DNA of 64,000 nt from FEN-1219 sp035548835 (GCA_035548835.1 DASZSB010000155.1:1-64000); one strand, 5' to 3'; positions 8,750-17,970 are shown, counted from the stretch's first letter. The notes: generated from the sequence alone by a model not told the origin. Made by a program: numbers and translations.

Positions 8750-9910
8750 CTACGTCTCGGCCTCCACATGCCGCTTGAAGAACGCGCGAATCGCGTCCCA
8801 CACGGACTCCGGCGTGGTCAGCGCGTAACGACCGGCAGCGCCGGTCTCCTTCTCGAGCTGCTCGAAGAGCAGCGCGGTCTCGGTGGCGAGCGGAACCTGC
8901 TGTTCCGCCGCCGTCTCCACGTAGCCGATGAAATTGGCGAACTTGCCGAGCTCGGACAGGGCCGCCGCGCAGGGTTCGCGGTCGTTCTGGAAGTTCGCGC
9001 CGTCCGACGCGTAGAACACGTAGCTGTTGAAGCGGCCGGGGTCGAAGCGCTGCGCGGAGACGTCGAGGATCTTCAGGAACGCGGTCGAAGCCACGGTTCC
9101 ACCGCTGCCGGTGACCTTGAAGAACTCCGCCTCCGGGAATTCCCACGCCTCGACCGTGTGCGCCACGAACACGGGCTCGATATGCGTGTACTGACGCCGC
9201 AGGCCCTGCACCACCCAGAAGAAGAACGTCTTCGCGAGCTGTCGGTCACGCTCGCCCATGCTGGACGACACGTCCATCGCGAAGTACACGACCGCCTCGG
9301 TGGCGGGCCGCCGGCGCAGCGCGAGCTGGCGGTAGCGCAGATCCTCGTTCGTGAACGGCGGCGCCTCGTCCTGCACGGCGCGCCGTTTGATGGCTTCCTT
9401 CAGGGAGCGGCGGCGATCGAGCCGCGACCGCACGCCGCGCCGGCTCAAACCTTCGCGCGTGTAATCGTCATCGTGCAGGGCGCCCTGCTTGACCTTGAGG
9501 TTCGGCAGCTTCAGCTCTTCCCAGAGCCAATCGACGATGTCGTCGATCGAAAGCTCGAGCACGAACTCGAAGCCGCCCTCGTCGTTGCCGCCCGCGCCCT
9601 TGGACGCGCCGGGCCCGGACGGCGGCGGCACGCGATCGCCGGGCTTCGCATCGCCCTGGCCCACGCCTTCGCTCTGCTCGGGATCACGCAGCCGCAGCCG
9701 CGCGTGCTCGAGGAAGCGCACGGGCACCTGGACGGTGCGATCGGCGCGCGGCAGCAGCTCGCTGCCGCTGATCAGCTCGGGCAGCTTGTCGCGGACGGCG
9801 GCACGCACCTTGTCGTTGTGCCGCAGCCAGTCGCGCGCACCGCGCGAGAACAGGTCGTACCACTGGCGGCCCGTGCCCGGGTGATCGACGAACCCCGACG
9901 ATCCGGTCAT
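8750..9910 (-). CDS. yeaH: DUF444 protein YeaH with VWA-like fold
   Basis: The 386-residue protein has the typical DUF444 order: a charged N-terminus, a basic Arg-rich middle (RRGVRSRLDRRRSLKEAIK) and a C-terminal von Willebrand A-like domain. The metal site motif is DVSSSMGE, inside the segment around VVYFAMDV. FFFWVVQGLRRQYTHIEPVF follows as in E. coli YeaH. It lies between prkA and spoVR on the same strand, with short gaps. In E. coli YeaG (PrkA) and YeaH act together under nitrogen starvation and stationary-phase stress, and YeaH may be a partner or substrate of the kinase. Confidence 0.92.
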   Translation of the reverse strand: MTGSSGFVDHPGTGRQWYDLFSRGARDWLRHNDKVRAAVRDKLPELISGSELLPRADRTVQVPVRFLEHARLRLRDPEQSEGVGQGDAKPGDRVPPPSGPGASKGAGGNDEGGFEFVLELSIDDIVDWLWEELKLPNLKVKQGALHDDDYTREGLSRRGVRSRLDRRRSLKEAIKRRAVQDEAPPFTNEDLRYRQLALRRRPATEAVVYFAMDVSSSMGERDRQLAKTFFFWVVQGLRRQYTHIEPVFVAHTVEAWEFPEAEFFKVTGSGGTVASTAFLKILDVSAQRFDPGRFNSYVFYASDGANFQNDREPCAAALSELGKFANFIGYVETAAEQQVPLATETALLFEQLEKETGAAGRYALTTPESVWDAIRAFFKRHVEAET

Positions 9911-9941
9911 TGCCTGCCGCCTCCTGGCCTCGTGCGGCTCG

Positions 9942-11930
9942 CTATTCCTGCGAAAGCAGCGTAGTCACGTAGTTCAGCGCTTCCTTCGCGCCATGCGCGT
10001 CGTAGCCATACTCGCGGATCAAGCGCTCCTGCACGGCGGAAATCTTCTGCTCCGCCTCCTCGTCGGGGCGCGCGCGGGAGGTCACGAGCCGCAGCACGTC
10101 GCGCCGCTCCTCGAACAGGTACTGCTCGATGGCCTCGTGCAGACGCGAGTGGTTGTCGAGCGTGAACTTCTCGCCCGCCTTGAACGCCACCATGGCCTTG
10201 CGCACGACTTCCTGGCGGAACGACACCTTGCCGGACTCGGAGATCTTGATCTTTTCCTCCACCGAGCGCAGGAAACGCTCGTCGGGCGGCCGCGACTCGC
10301 CCGTGATCGGGTCCTCGACCTCGCGCTTGTCGAGCGAGGCCTCGATCTCGTCGAGATACTTCTCGAGCAGCTGCTGGGCTTCCTGCTGGAAGGAAGCGAA
10401 CAGCGCGCGATGCACGTCCTCCTTGACCCAGCGGTTGTAGAAGTCCTTGCGCGCGAGCACCAGAAACTCGATCCACTGCTTCTTGCGGGCCGCGTCCATG
10501 CGCGCGTCCGTCTCGATGGCGTCCTTCAGCGCCAGCAGCATCTCCATGCTCGTTAGGCTCGCCGCGTTGTTGCGCGTGATCGCGTTGCTGATCGCGTTGA
10601 TCACGAACCGCGGGCTCACTCCCGTCAGACCTTCGTCCGTGGCCTCGGCGTGGATCCGCGGCACGTCCGCGGCTGTGAAACCCTCGACGTCTTCGCCGGC
10701 GTACAGCTTGACCTTCTTCGTCAGGTCCAGCCCCTCGCGCTGCGGCTTCTGCAGCCGCGTCAGGATCGAGAACACGGCCGCGAGATCGAGCACGTGCGGA
10801 TCGAAGTGCACCTTGCGGAACGCTGGCGCGCTCGACACCAGCTTGCGATAGATGCGTGCCTCGTCGCGGAACGAGAGCGTGTAGGGCACCTTCACGATGA
10901 CCATGCGGTCGAGCAGCGCCTCGTTCTCCTTCTCCTGCAGGAACTTGTGGAACTCCGCCAGGTTCGTGTGCGCGAGGATCGTCTCGTCGAGATGGATCAG
11001 CGGAAACCGCGATACCTTGACGTTCTTCTCCTGCGTCAGCGTCAGCAGCAGGTACAGGAACTCGCGCTTGACCTTCAGTATCTCGATCATCTCGAGCACG
11101 CCGCGGCTCGCGGCGTACACCGCGCCCGACCACGACCAGGCGCGCGGATCGCCTTCGTCGCCGATGTCTGCCACCTTGGACAGATCGACGGAGCCCACGA
11201 GATCGGCGATGTCGGCCGTCGTCGGATCGTGCGGGGCATACGTGCCCACGCCGACGCGCGCAGCTTCGGACAGAAACACGCGCTCGACGGGGAACCGCAT
11301 GAAGTCGCCCTGGAACTCGTCGTCGAGCCGCGCGCGCGCATACGGTGAGAGCTCGCCCTGGATATCGACGCCATAGGCCTCGCGGAAGCGCGGCCGCAGG
11401 CTCGCGGGCACGAGGTTCAGCGGCGACTCGTGCAGCGGCGAACCCTGCAGCGCGTAGAGAGCGCCGTCCTCCGTGTGGCTGTACTCCTCGAGCCCGCGCT
11501 TCAGCAGGATCACGAGCGAGGATTTGCCGCCGGAGGGCGGCCCGAGCAGCAGCAACAACCGCCGGCCGACATCCGAGCCCGCCGCCGCGGCCTTGAAGTA
11601 GTCGATTACGCGGTCGAGCGCGGAGTCGATGCCGAACAGCTCGCCGGCGAACAGCGTCTTCGGCGAGCCTGCATCCGCCATGCCGCCGTTCGGCTGCGCG
11701 TCGCGGTAGGCACAGAGCATGTCGTAGATGTACTGATGCGAGGATCGCGTCAGCTTGGCCGGATCCCGCGGCAGGATCTCGTGCACGAACTCGGCGAAAG
11801 TGCCGCGCCAATGCTGCGCGTGGTGCTGGCTCGCATACGCCGTCAGGTCGTCGATGAACGAGCCGCGTTGCCTCGTGTCCCGCTCGGACAGCATTTCGAA
11901 ATGGACGGCAGACTCGGATAGTGTGGTCAT
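9942..11930 (-). CDS. prkA: PrkA serine protein kinase (YeaG)
   Basis: The 662-residue protein has an AAA-type P-loop, LLGPPSGGKSSLVILL, in the N-terminal third and the PrkA C-terminal kinase-like domain. ELFGIDSALDRVIDYFKAAA and IHLDETILAHTNLAEFHKFL are typical of YeaG/PrkA. I start it at ATG 11930 because AGGGGA sits six bases upstream; the frame remains open to 11960. It leads the prkA-yeaH-spoVR operon. PrkA proteins combine an AAA ATPase with Ser/Thr phosphorylation activity. The region upstream (11931-12180) shows no -24/-12 box and no strong -10 that I would call. Confidence 0.93.
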   Translation of the reverse strand: MTTLSESAVHFEMLSERDTRQRGSFIDDLTAYASQHHAQHWRGTFAEFVHEILPRDPAKLTRSSHQYIYDMLCAYRDAQPNGGMADAGSPKTLFAGELFGIDSALDRVIDYFKAAAAGSDVGRRLLLLLGPPSGGKSSLVILLKRGLEEYSHTEDGALYALQGSPLHESPLNLVPASLRPRFREAYGVDIQGELSPYARARLDDEFQGDFMRFPVERVFLSEAARVGVGTYAPHDPTTADIADLVGSVDLSKVADIGDEGDPRAWSWSGAVYAASRGVLEMIEILKVKREFLYLLLTLTQEKNVKVSRFPLIHLDETILAHTNLAEFHKFLQEKENEALLDRMVIVKVPYTLSFRDEARIYRKLVSSAPAFRKVHFDPHVLDLAAVFSILTRLQKPQREGLDLTKKVKLYAGEDVEGFTAADVPRIHAEATDEGLTGVSPRFVINAISNAITRNNAASLTSMEMLLALKDAIETDARMDAARKKQWIEFLVLARKDFYNRWVKEDVHRALFASFQQEAQQLLEKYLDEIEASLDKREVEDPITGESRPPDERFLRSVEEKIKISESGKVSFRQEVVRKAMVAFKAGEKFTLDNHSRLHEAIEQYLFEERRDVLRLVTSRARPDEEAEQKISAVQERLIREYGYDAHGAKEALNYVTTLLSQE

Positions 11931-12190
11931 CACTTCCCCTACCTTGATGTGTGTCGGCACGAGACGCGCGGCGTCTTGTTGTTGTTCTATCTGCCCGTCG
12001 TGGCGCTCTCCTCTGATCGATTCCCTACTGACTCAATTGGACGAAGCACTCGGATCTATGTTCCGTCAAATCGATTGGAATTCAGGCTCGACCTTTCGAT
12101 CATCCGCGTCTGTGCGACGCTTCACAATAATGATGGATTTTTCGACATAATTGGCAAGTGGGGCGCACGAACGGCGCCGCGCCGAAAAAT

Positions 12191-12220
12191 GTCGGGGGCC
12201 GCGGCACTCGCGCCGCGGCC
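12191..12220 (-). terminator. Hairpin terminator after the coiled-coil gene
   Basis: A 9-bp perfect stem (12197-12205 pairing with 12212-12220, six-base loop) lies 38 bases past the stop of the gene ending at 12258. Read on the minus strand it is followed within ten bases by ATTTTT, so it resembles an intrinsic terminator with a slightly displaced T-run. The rest of 11931-12257 holds no recognisable gene. Confidence 0.55.
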
Positions 12221-12257
12221 TTGAGGGGAGTTCCGGCTTCGGAACGGGCCTGACGGC

Positions 12258-13148
12258 CTACTTCTCGCCGCCCTGGGCCACCGTGCGGCGCGCCTCGAGC
12301 AGGGAGCGGCGCATGTCGATCGCGATCGTCGCGTCGGGCTTCGCCTTCGAGTCCTTGTCGAGCTCCTCGACCACGCGCACGTCGGTATCGCTGAGCGTCG
12401 GCAGGTTGACCGACGTCGTCGCCGTCCCGCTCTCGCCTTTCAGCAGCTGATACTTCCGCTTCCAGGCGTCCGCGCTGCGGCGCAGCTCGGCGATCGTGCC
12501 CGAGTGGCGGTTGATGGACGCCTCAAGCTGCTCGATGACTTCCTGCTTCTTGTCGAGACTCGCGCGCAGCGCCGTCACGCGCTCCTGATCCGCGCGCAGG
12601 CTCTTGATCAGCGTCTTGCGGGCATCGAGCTCCGCGCGCAGCGACTCGAGCTCCGCGGATTCCTCGTTCCGCTGGCTCGCGGCCTCGCGCAGGGCATCGG
12701 CTTCCATCATCGCGTTCGCGGCCTGCTGCTCGGCTCGCTTGAGCTGCGCCCGCAGATCCTCGAGCTCGCGATCCTTGACCTTCGAGTCCGTCTTCAATTT
12801 GTCGCTGGTCTCGGCGTCGCGGCGCAGCGCACGTACAAGCTCCTTCTTGCTGTCGAGCTCCGACGTCACGCGTTCGAGCTCGAGATCGCGACTGCGTACT
12901 TCCTCTCGCAACCTGGAGCTTTCCTCGGCATCACCGCGCAGGGCGTCGATCAGCTGCTGCTGGCCTTCCAGGCGCTGCTGCAGGGATTCGATCTCGTCTT
13001 GACGTCCTGCGACGCCAGCCTCGAGCTCGGCTACGCGGGCGCGCTTCGCCTCGAGCTCCTCGAGCACAGCCGAGAGCTCCGCGCCCCAATCCGCCAACAG
13101 TCCTGTCAGCCGATCGCGCACGTCCTGAATCGAATGTTGGTCCGTCAT
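12258..13148 (-). CDS. Long coiled-coil protein with a 38-residue repeat
   Basis: The 296-residue acidic protein has no signal peptide or membrane segment. Residues 20-225 are an almost continuous coiled coil rich in Glu, Arg, Leu and Lys. A repeating unit beginning LIDALRGDAE (residue 66), LVRALRRDAE (104) and LIKSLRADQE (180) recurs at exact multiples of 38 residues; the unit expected at 142 is degenerate. The C-terminus (about 245-296) is not coiled and contains NLPTLSDTDVRVVEELD. I do not recognise a family. The gene follows korB on the same strand after 120 bases. A scaffold or filament role is only an inference from the architecture. Confidence 0.8.
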   Translation of the reverse strand: MTDQHSIQDVRDRLTGLLADWGAELSAVLEELEAKRARVAELEAGVAGRQDEIESLQQRLEGQQQLIDALRGDAEESSRLREEVRSRDLELERVTSELDSKKELVRALRRDAETSDKLKTDSKVKDRELEDLRAQLKRAEQQAANAMMEADALREAASQRNEESAELESLRAELDARKTLIKSLRADQERVTALRASLDKKQEVIEQLEASINRHSGTIAELRRSADAWKRKYQLLKGESGTATTSVNLPTLSDTDVRVVEELDKDSKAKPDATIAIDMRRSLLEARRTVAQGGEK

Positions 13149-13268
13149 TGGCCCGCACCCCTACGGTTAGCGGACTTAACGTGCCGGTTTTACTGGCGGA
13201 TTACGGTGAATTACGTCACAACGGCGCCGCCCCACCTCGGGGCAGCCCCCGGAAAGCCCCGCGGGGCC

Positions 13269-14324
13269 TCAGCGGAAGCGCTTCTGGAGCGCCGCCAGCG
13301 CGTCCGGCCCGGGGCAGAGATCCGCGTACGGCACCTGGTTCAGGGGAGTCTCGACCGTGCCGTTCACGCCATGCAGATCGGGATGGGACTCGTCGATGTA
13401 GAGCAGCCCGGTGACGATCTCGCCCTCCCGCTGGCGCGCGCGCAGGTACTCGATGGCCTCGCCCCGGTTGCCGTTGTCGTAGTCCTCGGCCAGCTTGCGC
13501 AGCAGCACGCGGCTGCCGTCGTGCAGCTCCACGGGCAGCACCTCGCCCTCGCGATATGCCGCCATGATCTCCTCGGCCGGCGGCACGTAGTCCGCGTGAA
13601 TCGCGCGCAGGTTGAACTCGCGAGCGTGTGCGTAGCTCTTGGTCGAATCCTCGTGGTCGTTGAACGTCACGCACGGCGACAGCACGTCGATCAGAGCGAA
13701 CCCGCGGTGGCTCATGCCGGCCTTGATCAGCGGCACGAGCTGCTCCTTGTCGCCGGAGAAGCTGCGCGCCACGAACGTTCCGCCGAGCGCGAGGGCCATC
13801 TGCACGGGGTCGATCGGCGGCTGGCGGTTCTCCTCGCCTTTCTTCGTCTTGGCACCGAGATCGGCCGAGGCCGAGAACTGGCCTTTGGTGAGGCCGTAGA
13901 CGCCGTTGTTCTCGATGATGTAGAGCATGTCGAGGTTGCGGCGCATGGCGTGCATGAACTGCCCGAGGCCGATCGACAGCGAATCCCCGTCGCCGGACAC
14001 GCCGAGCAGGTAGAGCCCGCGGTTCGCAGCGCTCGCACCGGTCGCGATCGACGGCATTCGGCCGTGCACGGAGTTGAAACCGTGCGAGGCGCTCAGGAAA
14101 TACGCCGGCGTCTTCGACGAGCAACCGATGCCGCTCATCTTCGCCACGCCGTGCGGCGGGATTCCAAGCTCGAAGCAGGCCTGCACGATCGCGGCCGTGA
14201 TCGAGTCGTGACCGCAGCCGGCGCACAGCGTCGACATGCCACCTTCGTAGTCGCGCACCGTGAACCCGAGCGCGTTGCGCGCGAGCCCCGGATGGACGAT
14301 TTTCGGCTTCGCGATCGACGTCAC
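13269..14324 (-). CDS. korB: 2-oxoacid:ferredoxin oxidoreductase, beta subunit
   Basis: The 351-residue protein is the thiamine-diphosphate and iron-sulfur subunit. It has CAGCGHD (Cys34 and Cys37), SGIGCSSK (Cys68) and a later SPCVTFN cysteine, which together ligate a [4Fe-4S] cluster. The TPP motif GDGDSLSIGLGQ is followed by IIENNGVYGLTKGQ. This set matches KorB/PorB of two-subunit enzymes that oxidise 2-oxoglutarate or pyruvate to acyl-CoA with ferredoxin as acceptor. The start is GTG 14324, giving a GTGA overlap with the korA stop, a strong sign of translational coupling. The frame stays open far upstream to 15830, but that part is a shadow of korA. Confidence 0.92.
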   Translation of the reverse strand: MTSIAKPKIVHPGLARNALGFTVRDYEGGMSTLCAGCGHDSITAAIVQACFELGIPPHGVAKMSGIGCSSKTPAYFLSASHGFNSVHGRMPSIATGASAANRGLYLLGVSGDGDSLSIGLGQFMHAMRRNLDMLYIIENNGVYGLTKGQFSASADLGAKTKKGEENRQPPIDPVQMALALGGTFVARSFSGDKEQLVPLIKAGMSHRGFALIDVLSPCVTFNDHEDSTKSYAHAREFNLRAIHADYVPPAEEIMAAYREGEVLPVELHDGSRVLLRKLAEDYDNGNRGEAIEYLRARQREGEIVTGLLYIDESHPDLHGVNGTVETPLNQVPYADLCPGPDALAALQKRFR

Positions 14325-16141
14325 GCCGCAACTCCCGGCGCGGCTGCCTGCTGCAGCGCCTCCATGATGCAGCGGTAGTCCATCGGCAGCCCCCCGTAGT
14401 GGAGGATGGACGTCATGCGGGCCCCCGGATACTGCGTCTCGGCGAGCAGCAGCGTCTTGAGCTGCGCGTCGCGATTCTGCTCCACCACGAACACACGCTC
14501 GTGCTGGTCGAGGAACTGCGTGACCTTCTTCCCGAACGGGAACGCGCGGATCCGGCAGTAGTCGGCGTAGATGCCCTGCTTCGCGAGACGGTCGAGTGCC
14601 TCCTCGATCGCGGCGTCGCAGCTGCCGACCGCCACGATGCCCCACTTCGTCGCCGCACGCGCCCGGCGGATCGCAGGGGCGGGGACGAGCGTCGCGGCGG
14701 TGCGCCACTTCTTCGCGAGGCGGTCCACGACCTGCTGGTACTCGGCAGAGTCCTCGGTATAGCCGCCGTACTGGTTGTGGCCGGAACCGCGCAGGAAATA
14801 CGAGCCCTTCGGATGCACGCCCGGCAGCGTGCGGTACGGAATCCCGTCGCCATCCACATCCGTGTAGCGGTGGAACGTCTTGGCCGCCTCGAGCTCTTCC
14901 GCCGACAGCACCTTGCCGCGATCGGGACGATACGCGGCGTCCCACGTCAGATCCTTGCACATCCAGTCGTTCATGCCGATGTCGAGGTCCGACATCACGA
15001 TGACCGGCGTCTGCACCCGATCCGCGAGATCGAACGCCGTGACGGCGAGCTCGAAGCATTCGCGCGGATCGCGCGGGAACAACAGCACGTGCTTCGTGTC
15101 GCCGTGGGAGGCGTAGGCCGCCGTCAGCAGATCGCCCTGCTGCGTGCGTGTCGGCATGCCGGTCGACGGGCCGACTCGCTGCACGTCGAACAGCACGGCC
15201 GGCAGCTCGGTGAAGTACGCGAAGCCCAGAAACTCCGTCATCAGCGAGATGCCGGGGCCGCTCGTGGGCGTGAACGCGCGCGCGCCGTTCCAGGTGGCGC
15301 CGAGCACGATGCCGATGGCCGCCAGCTCGTCCTCGGCCTGCACGATGCAGTAGCGCCGTTCGCCGGTCTTCGGATCCTTGCGGAAGCGCTCGCAGAATCC
15401 TTTGAACGCGTCCATCAGCGACGTCGACGGCGTGATCGGATACCACGCGCCCACCGTGGCGCCCGCGTACACGCAACCGAGCGCCGCGGCCGTGTTGCCG
15501 TCGATCATGATGTGGCCGGCCGTCTTGTTCAGCGCCTTCACGCGCAACGGCAACGGACACGCGAAGTTCGCGCGCGCGTACTCGTACCCGAGCTCCAGGG
15601 CCTTCATGTTCGAGTCGATCAGCGTCGGCTTGCGCGCGAACGTCTCCTCGACGAGCGTGCGAATCACGGCGCGATCGAGATCGAGCAGCGCCGCCAGCAC
15701 GCCGACGTACGCCATGTTCTTCATGAGCACACGCGTGCGCGCGCTCGAGAACTGCTCGTTGCACATGCGCGCGAGCGGCACGCCGATGATCGTGATGTCG
15801 GGCCGCGACAGCAGCCGATCGCGCGGCCATGTGGAGTCGTAGATCAGGAAGCCGCCGGGGGCGACCTCCTGCAGATCGCGCGCGTAGGTCTGCGAGTTCA
15901 TCGCGACCATGAGGTCCACGGCACCCGAGCGCGCGAGATACCCGTCCTTGCTGATCCGTATTTCGTACCAGGTGGGCAGCCCCTGGATGTTCGAGGGGAA
16001 GAAGTTCTTGCCGCTGACCGGAATGCCCATCCGGAACACGGTCTTCATCAACAGCGAGTTGGCGCTGGCGGAGCCCGTGCCGTTGACGTTCGCTATCTTC
16101 AGGACGAAGTCGTTTACCCGGCTTTTCTGTTGCTTTGCCAC
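14321..16141 (-). CDS. korA: 2-oxoacid:ferredoxin oxidoreductase, fused gamma-alpha subunit
   Basis: The 606-residue protein has a gamma domain at about residues 1-190 (VNGTGSASANSLLMKTVFRM) fused to the alpha domain. The latter contains GNTAAALGCVYAGATVGAWY, the substrate-side motif PITPSTSLMDAF and a C-terminal domain with HPKGSYFLRGSGHNQYG. This is the KorA layout of the two-subunit family. The start is GTG 16141, preceded by GAGG and overlapping the end of the flavoprotein gene by 28 bases. The frame is open back to 17878, but that stretch is antisense noise from the flavoprotein gene. The family usually acts on 2-oxoglutarate; pyruvate or branched 2-oxoacids cannot be excluded. Confidence 0.92.
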   Translation of the reverse strand: MAKQQKSRVNDFVLKIANVNGTGSASANSLLMKTVFRMGIPVSGKNFFPSNIQGLPTWYEIRISKDGYLARSGAVDLMVAMNSQTYARDLQEVAPGGFLIYDSTWPRDRLLSRPDITIIGVPLARMCNEQFSSARTRVLMKNMAYVGVLAALLDLDRAVIRTLVEETFARKPTLIDSNMKALELGYEYARANFACPLPLRVKALNKTAGHIMIDGNTAAALGCVYAGATVGAWYPITPSTSLMDAFKGFCERFRKDPKTGERRYCIVQAEDELAAIGIVLGATWNGARAFTPTSGPGISLMTEFLGFAYFTELPAVLFDVQRVGPSTGMPTRTQQGDLLTAAYASHGDTKHVLLFPRDPRECFELAVTAFDLADRVQTPVIVMSDLDIGMNDWMCKDLTWDAAYRPDRGKVLSAEELEAAKTFHRYTDVDGDGIPYRTLPGVHPKGSYFLRGSGHNQYGGYTEDSAEYQQVVDRLAKKWRTAATLVPAPAIRRARAATKWGIVAVGSCDAAIEEALDRLAKQGIYADYCRIRAFPFGKKVTQFLDQHERVFVVEQNRDAQLKTLLLAETQYPGARMTSILHYGGLPMDYRCIMEALQQAAAPGVAA

Positions 16142-17928
16142 TGTGCCTCGGAAGGTGACGCCTCGTCCCGCGCGTAAGGAATGGACACCGTCGACTTCTG
16201 CATGTCCCAGGCGCCGGTCGGACAACGCTCGGCGCAGAGGCCGCAGTGCACGCAGATGTTCTCGTCCTTCAGCATCACGCGCCCGGTCTGGGCCAGCGGC
16301 GCCGACACGTACAGCGGCTGCGCGGGATTCATGCGCGGCGACTTCAGCCGTGTCTCGACCTCGGCTTGCGTGCCGTTCGCGGCGATCGTCAGGCAGTCGA
16401 CGGGACAGATGTCGATACAGGCGTCGCACTCGATGCAGAGTTTCGGCGTGAAGACGGTCTGGATGTCGCAATTCAGGCAGCGTTCGACCTCGGTCGCGAT
16501 CTGCTCGACGCTGAAGCCGAGCTCGACTTCGATGTTCAGTTTCCTGAAACGCTTGCGCAGATCCACGTGCGGCATGATGCGCCGCTCCGCGGGGTCGTAC
16601 GCGTTGCTGTAGCTCCACTCGTGGATGCCCATCTTCGCGGTGGCGAGATTCACGCCGCGCGGCATGCGCTCGGCCACGTTCGCGCCCTGGCAGTGCTTGT
16701 GGATCGAGATGGCCGCCTCGTGGCCGTGCTGCACGGCCCAGATGATGTTCTTCGGGCCGAAGGCCGCGTCGCCGCCGAAGAACACGCCGGGCCGCGTCGA
16801 CTGGAAGGTGACGGGGTCCACGACCGGCACGTCGTGGCGGTCGAAATCGATGCCGAGATCGCGCTCGATCCAGGGAAACGCGTTCTCCTGGCCAATCGCG
16901 AGCACCACGTCGTCGCAGGGCAGGAACACCTCGCGCAGCACCTTCTGGCCCACGATCTCCTGGCCCTCGAATCGGTACTCGAGCTCCTCGAAACGCATGC
17001 CGACGAGCTTGCCGCCTTCCACGACGAACGCTTTGGGAGCGTGATTGACGACGATCTCGACGCGCTCCTCTTCCGCATCCTCGAGCTCCCACTCGGACGC
17101 CTTGAAGAACTGGCGCGGCTTGCGCGCGATGACCCTGACCTCCTTCGCGCCGAGCCGCAACGAGCTTCGGCAGCAATCCATGGCCGTGTTGCCCACGCCG
17201 ATGATCAGCACGCGCTCGCCAACGGACTTCGTGTGGCCGAACGCGATCGAGCCGAGCCAATCGATGCCGATGTGGATCCGGTCCGTGGCATCGCGGCCCG
17301 GCAGGCGCAGATCCTTGCCCTTTGGCGCACCGCTGCCGACGAACACGGCGTCGAAGCCGTCGGCGAGCAGCGCCTCGAGGCTCGTGACCGGCGACGAATA
17401 GCGCACCTCGACGCCGAGCCGCGTGACGTAGCCGATTTCCTCGTCCAGCACGCGCGCAGGCAGCCGGAACGCCGGAATGTTCGTGCGCATCAGGCCGCCG
17501 GGCCGATCGAGCGCCTCGAGGATCACGCACTCGTAGCCGAGCGGCGCGAGATCGTTCGCGACCGTCAGCGAGGCGCAGCCGGCGCCGACGAGCGCGACGC
17601 GTTTGCCGTTGCGGGCCGCGGGCGCGCTCGGCAGACGCGCTTCGATATCGCCGCGATGATCGGCGGCGACCCGCTTCAGTCGGCAGATCGCGACCGGCTC
17701 GTTCTCGACACGACCGCGACGGCACGCCGGCTCGCACGGCCGATCGCACACGCGCCCCAGGATGCCGGGGAACACGTTGGACTGGCGGTTCAGGAGATAC
17801 GCGTCGTCGAATCTGCCTTGCGCGATCAGACGAATGTACTGTGGGACGTCGGTGTGAGCCGGGCACGCCCACTGACAATCGACCACGTGGTGAAAGTGCT
17901 CGGTACCCGCAGTATCCGTGGGTTCCAT
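16114..17928 (-). CDS. GltD-like FAD oxidoreductase with ferredoxin domains (KorC-like)
   Basis: The 604-residue protein starts with a GltD-type iron-sulfur domain (CQWACPAHTDVPQYI and CDRPCEPACRRG). An FAD-binding Rossmann fold follows (VALVGAGCASLTVANDLA), then an NAD(P)-binding fold (VLIIGVGNTAMDCCR), then FFGGDAAFGPKNIIWAVQHG contacting FAD. The C-terminus has two [4Fe-4S] ferredoxin motifs, CIECDACIDICP and CVHCGLCAERCP, after an extra CLNCD. It is the first gene of the operon with korA and korB. In Thauera aromatica a third flavoprotein subunit links KorAB to NAD(P). By analogy this protein probably passes electrons between the KorAB clusters and NAD(P)H. That coupling is inference from domains and position. 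Confidence 0.88.
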   Translation of the reverse strand: MEPTDTAGTEHFHHVVDCQWACPAHTDVPQYIRLIAQGRFDDAYLLNRQSNVFPGILGRVCDRPCEPACRRGRVENEPVAICRLKRVAADHRGDIEARLPSAPAARNGKRVALVGAGCASLTVANDLAPLGYECVILEALDRPGGLMRTNIPAFRLPARVLDEEIGYVTRLGVEVRYSSPVTSLEALLADGFDAVFVGSGAPKGKDLRLPGRDATDRIHIGIDWLGSIAFGHTKSVGERVLIIGVGNTAMDCCRSSLRLGAKEVRVIARKPRQFFKASEWELEDAEEERVEIVVNHAPKAFVVEGGKLVGMRFEELEYRFEGQEIVGQKVLREVFLPCDDVVLAIGQENAFPWIERDLGIDFDRHDVPVVDPVTFQSTRPGVFFGGDAAFGPKNIIWAVQHGHEAAISIHKHCQGANVAERMPRGVNLATAKMGIHEWSYSNAYDPAERRIMPHVDLRKRFRKLNIEVELGFSVEQIATEVERCLNCDIQTVFTPKLCIECDACIDICPVDCLTIAANGTQAEVETRLKSPRMNPAQPLYVSAPLAQTGRVMLKDENICVHCGLCAERCPTGAWDMQKSTVSIPYARDEASPSEAQWQSNRKAG

Positions 17929-17945
17929 CTGGTGGCGTCCGACCG

Positions 17946-17970
17946 CAACCCGCTCGACTGAGCTCGGTCG
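17946..17970. repeat. Possible REP-like palindrome
   Basis: The stretch CTCGACTGAGCTCGGTCGAAG is an imperfect palindrome of the CCTTCGAC...GCTC type that is common between genes in GC-rich proteobacteria. A related sequence lies at 44499-44520. It falls in the predicted leader of the flavoprotein-korAB operon. The remaining bases between 17929 and 18227 hold no gene that I can support. Confidence 0.35.

Noticed and set aside
13255..13267. Perfect palindrome GCCCCGCGGGGC after korB
   Set aside because: It leaves no loop and no T-run on the minus strand, so it is not a convincing terminator.
13269..15830. 853-codon minus frame containing KorB
   Set aside because: The part above 14324 is low-complexity and antisense to nothing conserved; KorB begins at the GTGA overlap.
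14321..17878. A single 1185-codon minus frame suggesting a fused protein
   Set aside because: Only the part below 16141 resembles KorA; the upstream part is a shadow of the flavoprotein gene, whose cofactor motifs lie in another frame.
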